Assembly: GCA_008638375.1 (NCBI GenBank)
Contig: CM018047.1
Span: 48,095,679 to 48,159,678 of the forward strand
Source of the DNA: Nyssa sinensis
Lineage: Eukaryota; Streptophyta; Magnoliopsida; Cornales; Nyssaceae
DNA length: 64,000 nt
Direction of reading: 5' to 3'
Below, in pieces: positions 46,581-58,609 of the stretch (positions are counted from its first letter, which is position 1; each line of letters begins with the position of its first letter). The translations under genes were made by a program, and so were the position numbers. The notes below the pieces were generated by a model that saw nothing but the letters and a program-made list of their open reading frames with translations, searched no databases and was not told where the DNA came from.

Positions 46581-47458
46581 ATAGCAAGAGTCTCGGATAA
46601 TGAGTTTGTCCTTTTTTGTTCATTTCATTTTTTCACACCTACATGCAAGATAATGAGAGTAATTGTAATAAGTGCATGTGAGCTATCACCTTGTGTCTAG
46701 AGTTGTGAAAAAATAGGGTTAAGAAATTCGTTATATTTATCATTTCTTTTTTAAAAGAAGAGAGCTTTTAACTCCAAAACTATGAAGTAAATTGCATATT
46801 GTGACAAAAAATTGACAGTAAAGTGGTGGGTCTAACCTTTTGGTAATGGAAAATCCAATTAATATTTTTAATATTGTGATGTGTTGTCGTATGTGATATT
46901 TTTAAGTCTCGTATGAAGTAATTTTTAAAAGAATTATTTATTAACTAATTTATTTATTTTAGATAAATAAAAAACCATATAATGACATATTGAGAATACA
47001 ATTAGTGATAATATATTTTTCACAATCACACATTATTTTCATCGTTTATAAAAACGTTTTTTTTTAAAAAAAAAATTTGAAACGACTCTTTGAGTAATTG
47101 CTTTGCAACTCCGGAGAAATGGTGCATGATTCTTCTTCCACCACTTTTTTGTGCAACAAAAAATGTGAAAGATATGATTACGTCAATGTTCAAAACTTTA
47201 GAATCCATCAAGAATAATATAACAAATCTGTTGAAACTAAACTCAATATTATTATTAATCAAAGATGTTTTGCAAGAAAATAAAATCTTAATCCGATCAC
47301 AAAAAAATAAAGAAATTAAAAAAATCCTACCAGCAATATGTTATATATACTGTAAAAAGGTATAACAGGAGTGCAAAATATCAATCTATTCGAAGTGAAG
47401 CTTTCCCCATTCATTTTTACTTGTGAAAACGGCCTTTTGATTAAACTATGTTCTATTG

Positions 47459-47463
<5 letters not shown>

Positions 47464-47535
<72 letters not shown>
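47464..47535. repeat. Compound (TG)n(AG)n microsatellite
   Basis: About 14 TG units followed directly by about 21 AG units. Simple sequence. Confidence 0.95.
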
Positions 47536-47537
<2 letters not shown>

Positions 47538-47956
47538 TCATGCTATAGTATGTGGAGAGGTCAGGATTTGAAATAACACCTTGAATTGAGGATCAGCAGT
47601 CAGCAATATAGATAAATAGACTTTGTTGAGAAAAAGAAAAGAAACCACCTTAATGGCATCATGTTTTTTTATGTGACTTAACAACAAGATTGAACCAAAA
47701 TAAATAAATACTCCACAGGAAGCTTCTTTTCCTATTTACTACAATATATGCATGTACAAAAGCAAGGACCCAATACAATTTAGCACCTTAGAAATACATT
47801 AATGGTTTTTATTATCATTGGTCATTGACCTTGAGGCCATGGTCCCATGGTCTGAAACAAAGGTCGCATGCCCTAACCTTTATCATTGTTTGGCCATCTA
47901 TGACAAACATGAATGATTAGGAATGACAAGGTTCAGGGCTAGGACTCCTTCCCCGT

Positions 47957-47968
47957 TCTCTCTCTCTC

Positions 47969-47999
<31 letters not shown>

Positions 48000-48030
48000 C
48001 CCTCTCTCTCTCTCTCTATATATATATATA
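47957..48030. repeat. (CT)n then (TA)n microsatellite
   Basis: CT repeats with two CCCTC interruptions to 48017, then TA repeats. Simple sequence. Confidence 0.95.
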
Positions 48031-48668
48031 AATATATGTGTGTGTGTGATAATGTTTAAAAGAATATAAAAATATTGAAGAAAATGTATATAATTTAAAA
48101 ATATAATTGAGGTAGGGGTTGGTATCCAAGTTCTTCGAATTTGTGTCAGATTTTAGTATTTTTTTTAACCTACTCCATTTATTTTCTTTCCGAATCTATC
48201 TCATTAAGAATGGTGTGAGATGAGGCCCTGACATTGGCGTGACCGGACATTTTACCATTCCTGACAATAACTTGAATATGCTCAAACATGAAGAGAAGAA
48301 TGATACAAACTAGTCATAACTTTTAACATTATACTTGATGGAGATGCAAAGACCATTAAGTGGGAATTTAGGTTCAAAACTTTGAATTTCTACAAGGTAC
48401 AACTTTGTACTATATGCTTCGAAAGTAGGGATCATCTAAGAGTTTCCATACTTGTGCCAGCATATTAACATAACCACACATCTTCTTAGTATGTAAAATC
48501 TTGATCTGTACTCCTTTGCTATGGCTAGACATCTCTTCTTGAAGCTCAAATGTTCCTCCCACCGTTGTTCATCCTTGGATGACCCCCAACAGTAGTGACC
48601 CATGCCAGGCTCTTTCTTTCCTCTATTTTGTATCATATGTAGACCTCAGCAGGTTCACCAAGTGATGT

Positions 48669-48724
<56 letters not shown>
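48669..48724. repeat. (GA)n microsatellite
   Basis: About 27 uninterrupted GA units. Simple sequence. Confidence 0.95.
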
Positions 48725-48728
<4 letters not shown>

Positions 48729-50055
48729 GCAAGAATACTAGGGAACTCTTTAACTTTAAGAAATGGAATGTTGAAGCTCACGTTGAGAGAGTTGTGTGAT
48801 TTTGTGTTACACACAGTTGGGTTTTATTGAAGCTGAAGGAGGATATGGGCCAATTTACCCAGAGCTGGGGTCCAGTTGGAGTCTAGAATGGACTGGGCTC
48901 ATCAGTTGCTTTTAGTGGGCCAACTGATGAGTCTTCTTTAGTGACTACACGAGGAACTCAACCACCACTTGGCGAGCTGTGACCCTATTCAAGGAAGGAT
49001 CTAGCACTTGCGGGTTTTTGTGTGTGAGCCCCCTTCTTTGATGCCACCGAGAAGAGCCTTGTTGAGCCGTACACGTCCTGCAATGCAACAGGTGTCTCGG
49101 TCCCAACCCAACTCGTCCTATAAGAAAAAGCACAAATCATTATTTAGGTTTTGTCAAGTCGAACTAAAATTTTAGTAATGACCCTTTTGGGTGATGAGTT
49201 CAAATTGAGTTAATTTTTAGTAGTAATGACTCCTTTCGGTCGCCTTTATGGAGAAAAAATGGTGAGATGAGTACTATACAAGTCTGTTTGGGCATGTGTG
49301 GAAGACGTGATTTGTGATCTCATGTGCGTCCCTAGCGATTACAAAACATGCAGTTAGTGTGAGACATGAGTGGTCTCATAACATGGAGATTTAGGCTCCT
49401 TTGCTACCTTTGTACCATCTTTGGTTAGGAGAGGTATAGTTTTTCCCTTTCTCATGCATTCTATTTTCAGTCAACTGATCCATTCGGTTTTTCCCTTTCT
49501 ATCGTTGTTGGATTTTGCAATTACAGATTTCCTTGTGTGCTAGTGGTGTGGTGCAGGCTTTATATTTGATTTTAAGGCCTTCGATTGGGTGTTGGTGGTA
49601 GCATTCTAGGAGGGATGGCTGTTGTGGGTTTTGAGATTTGATAGTGACATAGGTTATGGCGATGGGGAAATGGGAAAGCTAGAATGACCACTACTGCATT
49701 AGGGGTGGGGCATGTTAGTGGTTGTGGATGGTGGGGTGGGGGGGTACCAGGTGTTCGCTGATTTGAGATCCCTTCCAATCTAGCCATTGCGTTCAATCGG
49801 AATAGGTATTCAAAAGCCCCCTAAATTCCCTTTCTAACATAGCACCAATTTGATCGGTGATGAGGAATGAATAAATTACATTGACGACAATTGCTTTTGA
49901 TATGGAGCAGACTACATCTCATTCCACTGATTCTGTAAGAACAGAGGAAAAAATCATGAAAAGGGCATTAATCGAAATTCATGATCCACCACACATCCAC
50001 TTATGTCTTTTGGATCAAGTTAAAGTTGCATAATATACATATATATATATATATA

Positions 50056-50491
50056 GGGTTAATTATATTTTACTATTCTAAAATTTGTTCTCAATTTCAA
50101 AGGTCATGGGTTGTCAATTATAATAATTCAGTTATTTAATTTATAATTTTATTTCAATTAAGATTAATTGCAAACAACCGTTAACTGTTGTCCCAAATTA
50201 TAAATGAGAGTCGTTTACACATTAAAATTATAAAGTCTCATTTGGAATCTGTACAAAATTATAGTATCTTATTTGAAACTTGTATACAATTATAATGTAC
50301 TATTTTAAAACTCGTATAAAATTATAAGATACTAAATTGTAATCAATTTGAGAAGACTATTAACAGCCATTTGTAATTGGCCTCAATTGAAATAAAATTG
50401 AAAATTGAAAAACTGAATTGTTATAATTGATAATCTAGAGCTTTATGTGAAATTGGGACAAAACTTTAGAATATTAAAGTATAATTAAGCC
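50056..50491. mobile_element. MULE-type MITE (436 bp), family copy 2
   Basis: Same family as 43838-44265: left GGGTTAATTATATTTTACTA, TTGTCAATTATAATAATTCA; right arm reverse-complemented GGCTTAATTATACTTTAATA, GATTATCAATTATAACAATT. Both sides are flanked by (TA)n, so it sits inside a TA microsatellite and the target duplication cannot be read. Confidence 0.75.
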
Positions 50492-50639
50492 ACACATATA
50501 TATATATATATATTTTTGATTACCAGTTTTTTTTTATGATCAATTGTCGAAGCTTTTGATCTTTATTTTGATCTAATGGAATTAATTTGAATGTAATTTT
50601 ATTTGGTGTGAAATTAAGAAGGAATAAAAAAAAAGTTAG

Positions 50640-51170
50640 TGTGATAAGGGTCAATTGGTATTTATGAAAAAATGGGCGATGATATCACATGAGAACATTG
50701 GATAAATTACACTATCTCTTGTGACATTTTTAACAATTACACTAATCTCTCTTATTTTACTTGAAAAGATACATATATTCTTCTCCGGTCTATTTTTTCT
50801 TCAAAATGATAAAATTGCCACTTTTATTTATTTATTTTTTTTGTATTTTTTTAATTTTGACTAACTTTTTCTAAATTTTTTAAAATATTTTATTTAAAAT
50901 TTTATATAAAAATAAATTTAAAGTTTTTATCAATATTTATTTAAAAAATAAAAAAAAACATAAAGTAGATAGTTTTGCTTTGAAGAAAAAAATTGACTGA
51001 AAAGAATATCTGTATATTATCAGGTAAAGTAAGAGAGATCAATATAATTTTAAAAATTTCTAGAAAAATTAGTATAATTTTCAAAAACTTTAGAGAATAT
51101 TAGTGTAATTTACTTAAGAATATTTGGTCAATTAATGATTTTCTAGTAAAGGAATTTTTTTTATCAACAT
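50640..51170. mobile_element. Nested MITE (about 50700-51115) in a relic of a 9604-like element
   Basis: 50700-50830 (GGATAAATTACACTATCTC, then TTATTTTACTTGAAAAGATA) matches the reverse complement of 50980-51112 (TAAATTACACTAATATTCTC, TTACTTTACCTGATAATATA), making a 410-bp foldback. The sequence on each side (GGTATTTATGAAAAAATG, GCGATGATATCA and TTTGGTCAATTAATG) resembles 10755-10815 inside the element at 9604-10884. So a MITE seems to have landed in an older, now fragmentary, related element. Confidence 0.5.
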
Positions 51171-51737
51171 TAAAAAAAAGAGGGATTAATTACACTTAGC
51201 TCTCCTGTGATTTTTGACAATTGCAGATACATTTCCTATGATTTCTAAAATGACACTGACTCCCATGTCAGACATGTCGGGCAAATAGTGTTAACGGCAA
51301 AGTTGAAATTACGAAATTGCCCATTGTACAAAATATAATAAAATATTGTAAAAATATCAGTTCGCATGAAAAGATGACATTGCCCCTTTATCATTTATGC
51401 GTCCCAAACAACGCTTTGATTATATCAAGATTTGCAAATCCCATTTCGTTCCTCTCAATCTCTCTCATCTCTGACTTCTTTCTCTCTGCTTCCTTCACGA
51501 TTTGGATGAACTTTGATCGATTAATCAAATCTACACTACTTGTTCTCTTTATCGATGATAGGCGAAGCTTCGTACCGATTGTGAAGACCAAGTCTGATGA
51601 TTTGAAAGTGCATGATCGACGTTTTGGTTAAGGAAAGTGTTAATTTTCGTTCATTTTTAAGGTTTTTGGGTGTTTGTTGTTTGAATCATCTATAAAGTAG
51701 TTGAATAAGAAAAAAAAAGATTTAGATTTTGGTTAGG

Positions 51738-51825
51738 GTTAGGGTTTTTGTTATTTGGGGTTTCTGAGTTAGGGTTTTTGTTACTTGTGGTTTTTGAGTT
51801 AGGATTTTTGTTCTTTGCATTTAAG
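51738..51825. repeat. 30-bp tandem repeat (about three units) with GTTAGGGTTTTTG core
   Basis: Units at 51738-51767, 51768-51797 and 51798-51825, each starting GTTAGG(G/A)TTTTTGTT. The string resembles telomere-like GGGTTT motifs common in plant leaders but is not a telomere array. It lies in the untranslated leader of the MULE transposase. Confidence 0.75.
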
Positions 51826-52366
51826 GTTAGAACGATTCGGATTTTGAGTTTAGGGTTTTTGTAGGTCTGGATTTCTGAGTGAGTGAGTGAGGGTTTTTTA
51901 CTTCGGCTTTTGAGATTTCGAATTCGCCAGTTTTGGATTTGTATGTGTTTTCTTTGTGAAGATTGCAACTATTTTTGTGAAGATTGCAACGATTTATTTT
52001 TTAAGTTCGAGTAGGTGATGATTTTTATTTATTTTGTTTTGGTGAGTTCAATTGAGTTCTACTGTGTGTACAATACTGATTTTGTAACCAATATTGATTA
52101 TGCCAATTTAAACTGATCTGTTGAATGTATATTTCTTCATGACTGTGTATTTGTCCCTTTTTAAGTATGCATTGCAATCCTAATTTGAATGATTGTGATG
52201 ATGTTTCCCAATTTTGTTCTATTATGTAATCTGTTGTGGCTAATTTGAATAGTTGTATTGATGTTTTCTAATTTTGTTTCATTTTGTTAATATATTATCC
52301 ATAAGTTTGTATTTTTCAACAATGGCTTGTCATATATATGATTTAGTTGTCCATTATAGTTAAACA

Positions 52367-54860
52367 ATGAATATCATAAGAAATGTTGACCCTGATAGAT
52401 ATTCTTACCTAAATTTGACAGAAGATATAGGTCAAGTGTCATTGTCTCATTTGTCCTCAAGGGTTGGTTTGGCACTAACAATATTGTGTGATGTTCCTAG
52501 GTCCAATGATAAATTGCTAGTGGAGAGTGATGAAGACATTTTAAGAATGTTTGAGATTCATAATAGTAGGAAAATTAAGTTGTATGTGAACATAATGTGT
52601 AGTAGTTTGTCTCAGTTTGGAGATGTTGGCATGTTGCCTGCAACCTTATCATTGCCTATAACTAGTGCAGTACATTCAGGTACTACTAATTGCAATGATA
52701 ATATGTCAAATAGTGGAGATGTTGAGGACTATAGTGAGGATATTTATGGGTTAAGTTCTGAAGATGATGACTTAAATATGAATAGAACTAATTGTGGTGA
52801 GAATATAGGTAAAAACAATAGTGACTTCACAATTGAACATGGTGATGGGTTGTCAAATTTTGAATCTAATGATGATATTGAATATGACCTTAGTATTGAT
52901 GATAGTTCTAGCAGTGAGAAGGGTAGCGTAGGCAAGAGTAAAATCAGGGTATTTGATCAAAATTTGTATGAGAATGAGTTTAATGTGAAAGAGGGCAGCA
53001 AGATTGTGTTGAAGGTACGGAAACTGTTTGAAAATGTTGACAAATTTAGTCAAGTCTTGTAGGACTTCACAATTCAACAGGGTTGTAGTATAGTTAGAGA
53101 CAAGAATGAAAAGGCTAGGGTGACAGCTCACTATTTTTCTTATAAGTGGAGAATCCATGCTTCTTCTTTGCTTGATCGGGTTACCTATATGGTCAAGTCA
53201 TATAATGGAGACCATACTTGTGTTAGATTGCATTCCAACCCTGAGGCTACCTCAACATGGATTGCTAAAAAATTAAGGGAAACAATTAAAATGAATCCAG
53301 CCATGAATCTAGATGTAATGCAAACATATTTTCAAAGGACAAATGGAATGGAAGCAAGTAAAATGCATTTATATAGAGCAAAGATGAGGGCACTAGATGA
53401 GATTGAGGGACAACATGGGTCTTCTTATAATATGCTTCCAAAATATGCAGTAGAAATTAAGAAAAGTAACCCTAGCGACCTAGTGAATATTGAGTATGAT
53501 AGACCTAGTTTGATAGTGAACCAAAGCTTTAAAAGAATCTTCATTGCTTTTGAGGCTTTGATTAATGGGTTCAAGACAGGTTGCAAGCTCTTCGTAAGCA
53601 TTGATGGTTGTCACTTGAAGGGTCTCTATGAAGGGGTTTTACTTGCTGCAGTTTCTCTAGAAGAAAATAATGGTTTATTCCCAATTGCTTTTGGTATTGT
53701 GGAAAGTGAAAACGGGGACAGTTGGACATTCTTCCTTGAAAACTTGTCTATCATAATTGGTACACATTCCCAGTAAGTGCCTTGGACCTTTATGTTTGAC
53801 CAACAAAATATGCACATTCTCCAACTTCTAATTATGTTTAACTTGATTTCATCTACTTCTTATGTTATTTGACTGGTTTTTTTAACCATTTTTTTTTTTA
53901 TTCAAATATGGAATTAATCGTGTTATTGCTGATGTATTTCTTGAAACTAGTCGTTGTAGGTGTTGTAGACATTTATATGGTAATATGAGAGGTAGATTTC
54001 TAGGGTTGTTGGTGAGAAAATACTTTTGGAGGGTAGTTAGGTCATACAATGTAGTTGAATTTAGAGAGGCAATGGATCATTTGAAAGGTGTTTCTGCCGA
54101 TGCACACACTTGGCTCACCAGGCTACCTATTGCTTTGTGGGCAAGACATACATTTGATCTATTATTGAAGAATGATCATATCATAAATAACCTTATAGAG
54201 TCATTTAACAATTGGTTGGGGAACTTGAGGGGCAAACCCATTTTAACTATGTTAGATGGTGTGAGGTCCAAGTTAATGAGTAGGATAAGGCAGAGATATG
54301 AGGTTAGTACTACTTGGGAAGGGGCTATGACTACAAATGTGAAAAAGAGGTTGAATAAAATTGCTATTGCTACAAGAGAGTGTACAATTCTATTTGCTGG
54401 TGGTATGGAGTTTGAAGTGAAAGATGGACAGCGTGTCACTTTTGTAGTGGACCTTAACTGCAAGAAATGTGTTTGTGGAGCATGAAAAATTGGTGGTTTG
54501 CCTTATAGGCATGCAACAACTACAATTGGTTACAAAAATGGGAATATAAAGGAGTATTGTGATGATGCATTTAGCAAGGACAAGTACCTAGCTGCCCATA
54601 AGCACATATTGCATCCAATTGCTGATCCTAAAATGTGGAGAGCAAAGGCTATTGTTGATGACACAATACAGGGTCTATCTCTTCAGTGATTACCTGGCTG
54701 ACCTCGAAAAAATAGATGAAGAGATGCTGAGGAAGAGGTGGCAAGCACTAGTAAAAGTGAGAAGGCCATTTAGTTTGAAATGAAAAAATTGTTAACAGTG
54801 GGGATACAATAAGAGAACTTGTCAAAGAGCTCCTATTAGAGGTAGAGGACCAAGAACATG
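52367..54860 (+). pseudogene. MuDR-type transposase, disabled
   Basis: Domains in order: an N-terminal PB1-like/acidic region (52367-53062); a transposase DNA-binding region starting DFTIQQG with VTAHYFSYKWRIHAS, where two expected cysteines are Tyr; a MULE DDE domain with SIDGCHLKG (first Asp at 53603), ADVF near 53930 (second Asp) and NLIESFNNW near 54190 (Glu); a SWIM zinc finger, KKCVCGA then GLPYRHA; a GRPRKNRR-like motif; and a zinc-knuckle relic (54785-54860). Stops interrupt the frame: TAG 53060, TAA 53774, TGA 54483, TGA 54687, TGA 54699, TGA 54717, and there is a frame change before the knuckle. About 150 bases after 53776 may be an intron or a damaged segment. Not able to encode an active transposase. 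Confidence 0.92.
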
Positions 54861-57003
54861 GTGGGGGGGGGGGATAAGCATCTATATTCATTATATTTTA
54901 TTTCAGATACAATTTCCTTAAAAAGATGTTTAAATGTTAATACAAAATACCAATGTAACAACTAGTTGTAGAAGGACACAACAGTCAAGTGAGTGAAAGA
55001 AGTGAAACATGCATTAACTTCGAGTGTTTAACACAAGAGGTATTCCTTTTGTATTTTAATAAGTAGTTTTAGAATGCCATTATTGTTTTACTTACTGATT
55101 TCTTGCTTTATTAGTCACAAGGGTTGGGAAACAAAGCAACAAGAAGGAGAGGGAGAGAGAGATCGGTTGCTTCAAGGTTCAATTCTGACATAGGAAGAGG
55201 AAGATAGATCAATCCCACCTAGGTAATACTCTTCATTTTCTTAGATGATGATATTCTAAAAATTACTATAAATTATTTTCATTGCAGATGCCTTTTTATT
55301 GGATTCAGTTGCTGGTTTTTTGCTTCATCATTTGCTACTTTTTTTGGTTGTTCTTTTGGTACTTGTTTTGGGTGAAGTTGAAGCCTTTTATTGTGGTTCG
55401 ATGACTGATTTTTTAGGCTTATTTACTGATTTTTGAGGCTCTAATTCATGTTTTCTTTGGTGGTTCAGTTGATGGTTCAATTGTTTCTTTTATTTTGGGG
55501 GTACAACAACTTCTTTTTAATGTTGTTTCAGTTGGTGGGAATTGCTTTTTGGCTGCTACAATTCCTAGGAATGCTTTTGATGGTTTGGATAGTTACTGGA
55601 GTTAGTTGCCTAGTGGAATATTTTGTTGGATTTACTAGTCATTTCATACATATAGTTGGACAATATTTCAGATCATAGATGATGAATTAGTATATATAGT
55701 TGGAGTTAGTTGCCTACTTTTGTTTTTTAGATTTGTAGGCAACTTCATCAGCTTAGTATATAGTTGACTTTTTTATATTTTGGGATCACCGGGAATACTT
55801 GTAAGGTCACAATGGCTGTATTTTTGTATATCTGCTATTTATTGTACATGACTTTATATATTAATGGAATAGTTTGGATATCATTTTGTTGTTTATGTAT
55901 TTCATCTCTTTTGTATTGATTTGGAATTCAGATAAAGAAGAGACAAAACATGACACTTATATTACTTACTATATTTAGAACAAAATATTATACAGGTTTG
56001 ACTATAACAATAACTTAGATTAAACCTATCTTCCTAAAAGACTTACTTTAGCATTACAGTAACAAAAGCTAGCAAACAAGCAAACAAGCAAAACAAGCCA
56101 TTACAAAACTTGTAATCACCAACAGTTTCACCATTCCTTGGTTCAGCTCAACACTTCGTAGCCTTGATGAGATTCTCCTAACTTCAGTCTTTATGTGACA
56201 CAATCATCAAATAATTAGCCAATACAACTTCCATTATGCCCAATTGTTTGGCGATTTGTCAGTGATATGGATTGCTCCACTGATCCTACTAAAGGATCAC
56301 ACCATTCCCAAAAGGAGCATGTTTTAGCTTCGCATGAGTAGTATAATCTTCTTTTATTTTTTTCCATTATATTGAGTAATTTTTACACGCTTTTTTTCCA
56401 CAATCATAATATTTATTTGCATATTTCAAGCACTTGAAAAAACTTTGGGTTGAGCTTGAAGTGGCCATCTAAAATAAATCAATAGTGAGTTGGTTTAAAT
56501 ATTAAATGCAAGTAAAATCAATGGCTTAAATATTAAATTGGAAGTAAAATCAATGGCTGATAGGATTTAAAAGCTGACTTACATGCACAATGATATGCTC
56601 TTTAGAGTGGCAGTTGGGAACTTGAAAGGGAACAAAAGATTTGTGGGAGCATTCTAATATATAGGGCTTTAGTGCACGTGAGATTTTGACTGGAGAATTG
56701 AAGGGCAATTTTGTCTTTCAATTTAAGGTCATTTTGGTACATTTATATTAAAATTGGAGGTTAAAATGGTCTTATTTATTTTTTTTTTATAACTTATAAG
56801 GGCAATCTGGGCATTTTTGCGTTTTTTTTTTCCTTACATCATAATTTTTCATCCTTACTAGTAACAGAGACTGACGATAGGGGAGAATCTGTAATTTTGC
56901 AACCAAGCAAAGGGAGGACAGTGTAGGTTTTTGAATCATAGGAGAGGTATCTGCAATTGTCAGAAACCACATAGGTGGTAAGTGTAATTAACCCAAAAAA
57001 AGA

Positions 57004-58240
57004 CAAAAATAAAATACGATGGTTTAATGGAGGAGAGATTCTTGTTATAACTTTATCGATTTTGTTAAGGCTCCATTTGATTATATGGAGAGTGATAGAA
57101 AGTAAAGAAAAGAGAAATAATTGAAATTTGTTTGGAGTTTTTGGTAAGCAAGAAAAAGAAAAATGCCCATAAAAATAGGATGCACGTAGTTGGATAATTT
57201 TTCTGAAAAAGTGACTTCTCATTTCTTACAAAATCACAAAAAAAGTTATTTTTCTGCGCAATTAGTGTTGGATGTGTATAATAAATATATATTTATATTA
57301 GATATTAATAAGATTATTGATAAAACTTATAAGATAGTGTTTGATACATATTAATTATTTTTGAAGAGATGTATATTTATACTCATTTTATATAAAACAA
57401 CAAAAAAATTATATTTAATATTTTATTTAATTACATGTATGTATAAGAACTAATATAATAATTATATATATATGTAGATAATTAATATATGTTACGATTA
57501 TTTAGATAACTAATGCATAATATATATTATAGATACATAGATAGTTAATGCCTATATGTAATATTGTTATATAATATATATATATATATATATAATATAA
57601 TATGTAATTAATATCTACATATTTCGTTTCTATATATCAAGTTTATATACTAAGATAATTATATATAATTAATTTTTTATGTATTGAAGTAGTGTTAGGA
57701 AATTTTATTTTTTCATGATAATATAAATCTATAACATCACTTTTTAAGTGTTAAAGGACTTTTAGGATTTGTATATTTGTATCTCCTTGATGTACTTTGT
57801 ATCTTTTATCAATTTATTATCCAAAAAACTGACTAATAAAATAAATTCATATTTTTTTAAAATACTTCAATCAAATATATATAAAGAAATACAATTGGGT
57901 CTTATAAAAATAAAATATAAAAAATTTGGACTTTTTTGTTTAAAGATGGATCATTATTTCAATTGTTATTACAAAGTTAAAAATTTATAAATAAAGGTAA
58001 TTTAGACAACCAAAAAAAAAAAATTTACATTAAAAATTTTCAAGTGACAAATTTAATTTTTCTTGTAACTTTCTTATTTTTTCATAACTAAATGAATATA
58101 AAAAAACTAATTTTATTTTTACTTTTTTTTTTTTAATTTGCTATCACTTTCACTTTTTAAACATCTGTTTCCTTCTGATCAAAGGAAGCCCAAATGAAAA
58201 AAAGAAAGACGAAAAAAAGCGCCAATGATACTAGAGTCTA
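57004..58240. other. AT-rich spacer before ATG8
   Basis: 57250-58130 is extremely AT-rich with TA tracts (for example 57575-57595) and no coding or transposon signal. 58140-58260 should include the ATG8 promoter; no TATA box stands out. Confidence 0.45.
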
Positions 58241-58447
58241 GGCAGCCCCTTCAAAACGACGGTGCTTGGAATCCCAATCAACCAACCCTGCTCAACACGG
58301 CCTCGTTTTGACGTGTTCAGGCTGGATGGGACTCTCCACCAACAATTGCTTGTTTGGTTCATACTTCATACAACTGTCCTTTCCTTGCAGGGCAATTCGT
58401 TCTTTTCTCCGTTTCGCGTCCAGTTTTTGGAATCACTTTCCATTTTG

Positions 58448-58580
58448 GTAAGCAGTAGCTCTTTCTTTGTTTATTTGATTTCTTGCTTGATTGATTCAAG
58501 TTAAAAATCCTTAATTTTCTTTTTCTTCTTACATATTTTTCTTTGGAAGTAGTACTTACATACATATATTCCTTTCGAAG
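58448..58580 (+). other. Probable intron in the ATG8 leader
   Basis: The sequence TTTTG|GTAAGCAG at 58445-58455 is a strong donor, and CCTTTCGAAG at 58571-58580 (or CAG at 58583) is a plausible acceptor, 30 bases before the ATG. Leader introns are common in plant ATG8 genes. No transcript evidence is available here. Confidence 0.45.
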
Positions 58581-58609
58581 CAGTGAGAAGTTGCGAAAAA
58601 TCACTAGCC

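Larger units (their letters stand above)
45589..50055. other. Spacer with SINE relic and long microsatellites
   Basis: Contains a degenerate SINE (46464-46580), a run of three long dinucleotide repeats (47464-47535, 47957-48030, 48669-48724) and less AT-rich unique sequence at 48800-49850 with no coding frame I can support. 46600-47450 is AT-rich and featureless. Confidence 0.45.
51182..56994 (+). mobile_element. Mutator-like transposon (MULE), 5813 bp, with inverted repeats and exact 9-bp target duplication
   Basis: Left end GGGATTAATTACACTTAG and reverse-complemented right end GGGTTAATTACACTTACC; both arms then share GACAATTGCAGATAC and TCCTATGATT, giving terminal inverted repeats of at least 85 bp. 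Flanks are AAAAAAAGA on both sides (51173-51181 and 56995-57003), a 9-bp duplication typical of MULEs (A-rich, so less informative than a mixed sequence). It carries a decayed transposase gene (52367-54860). 51300-51650 has a CT-rich leader-like sequence and 51738-51825 a 30-bp minisatellite. 54900-56900 shows no coding signal. Confidence 0.9.

Noticed and set aside
51738..51825. Interstitial telomere array
   Set aside because: Repeat unit is about 30 bp with only one GGGTTT-like core per unit, not TTTAGGG in tandem.
51690..51968. 92-codon Asn/Lys/Pro-rich minus frame
   Set aside because: Antisense of the GTTAGGG-type 30-bp minisatellite in the MULE leader.
55448..55678. Hydrophobic 76-codon frame in the 3' part of the MULE
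   Set aside because: T-rich sequence giving Leu/Phe/Val; no transposase or membrane family resemblance.
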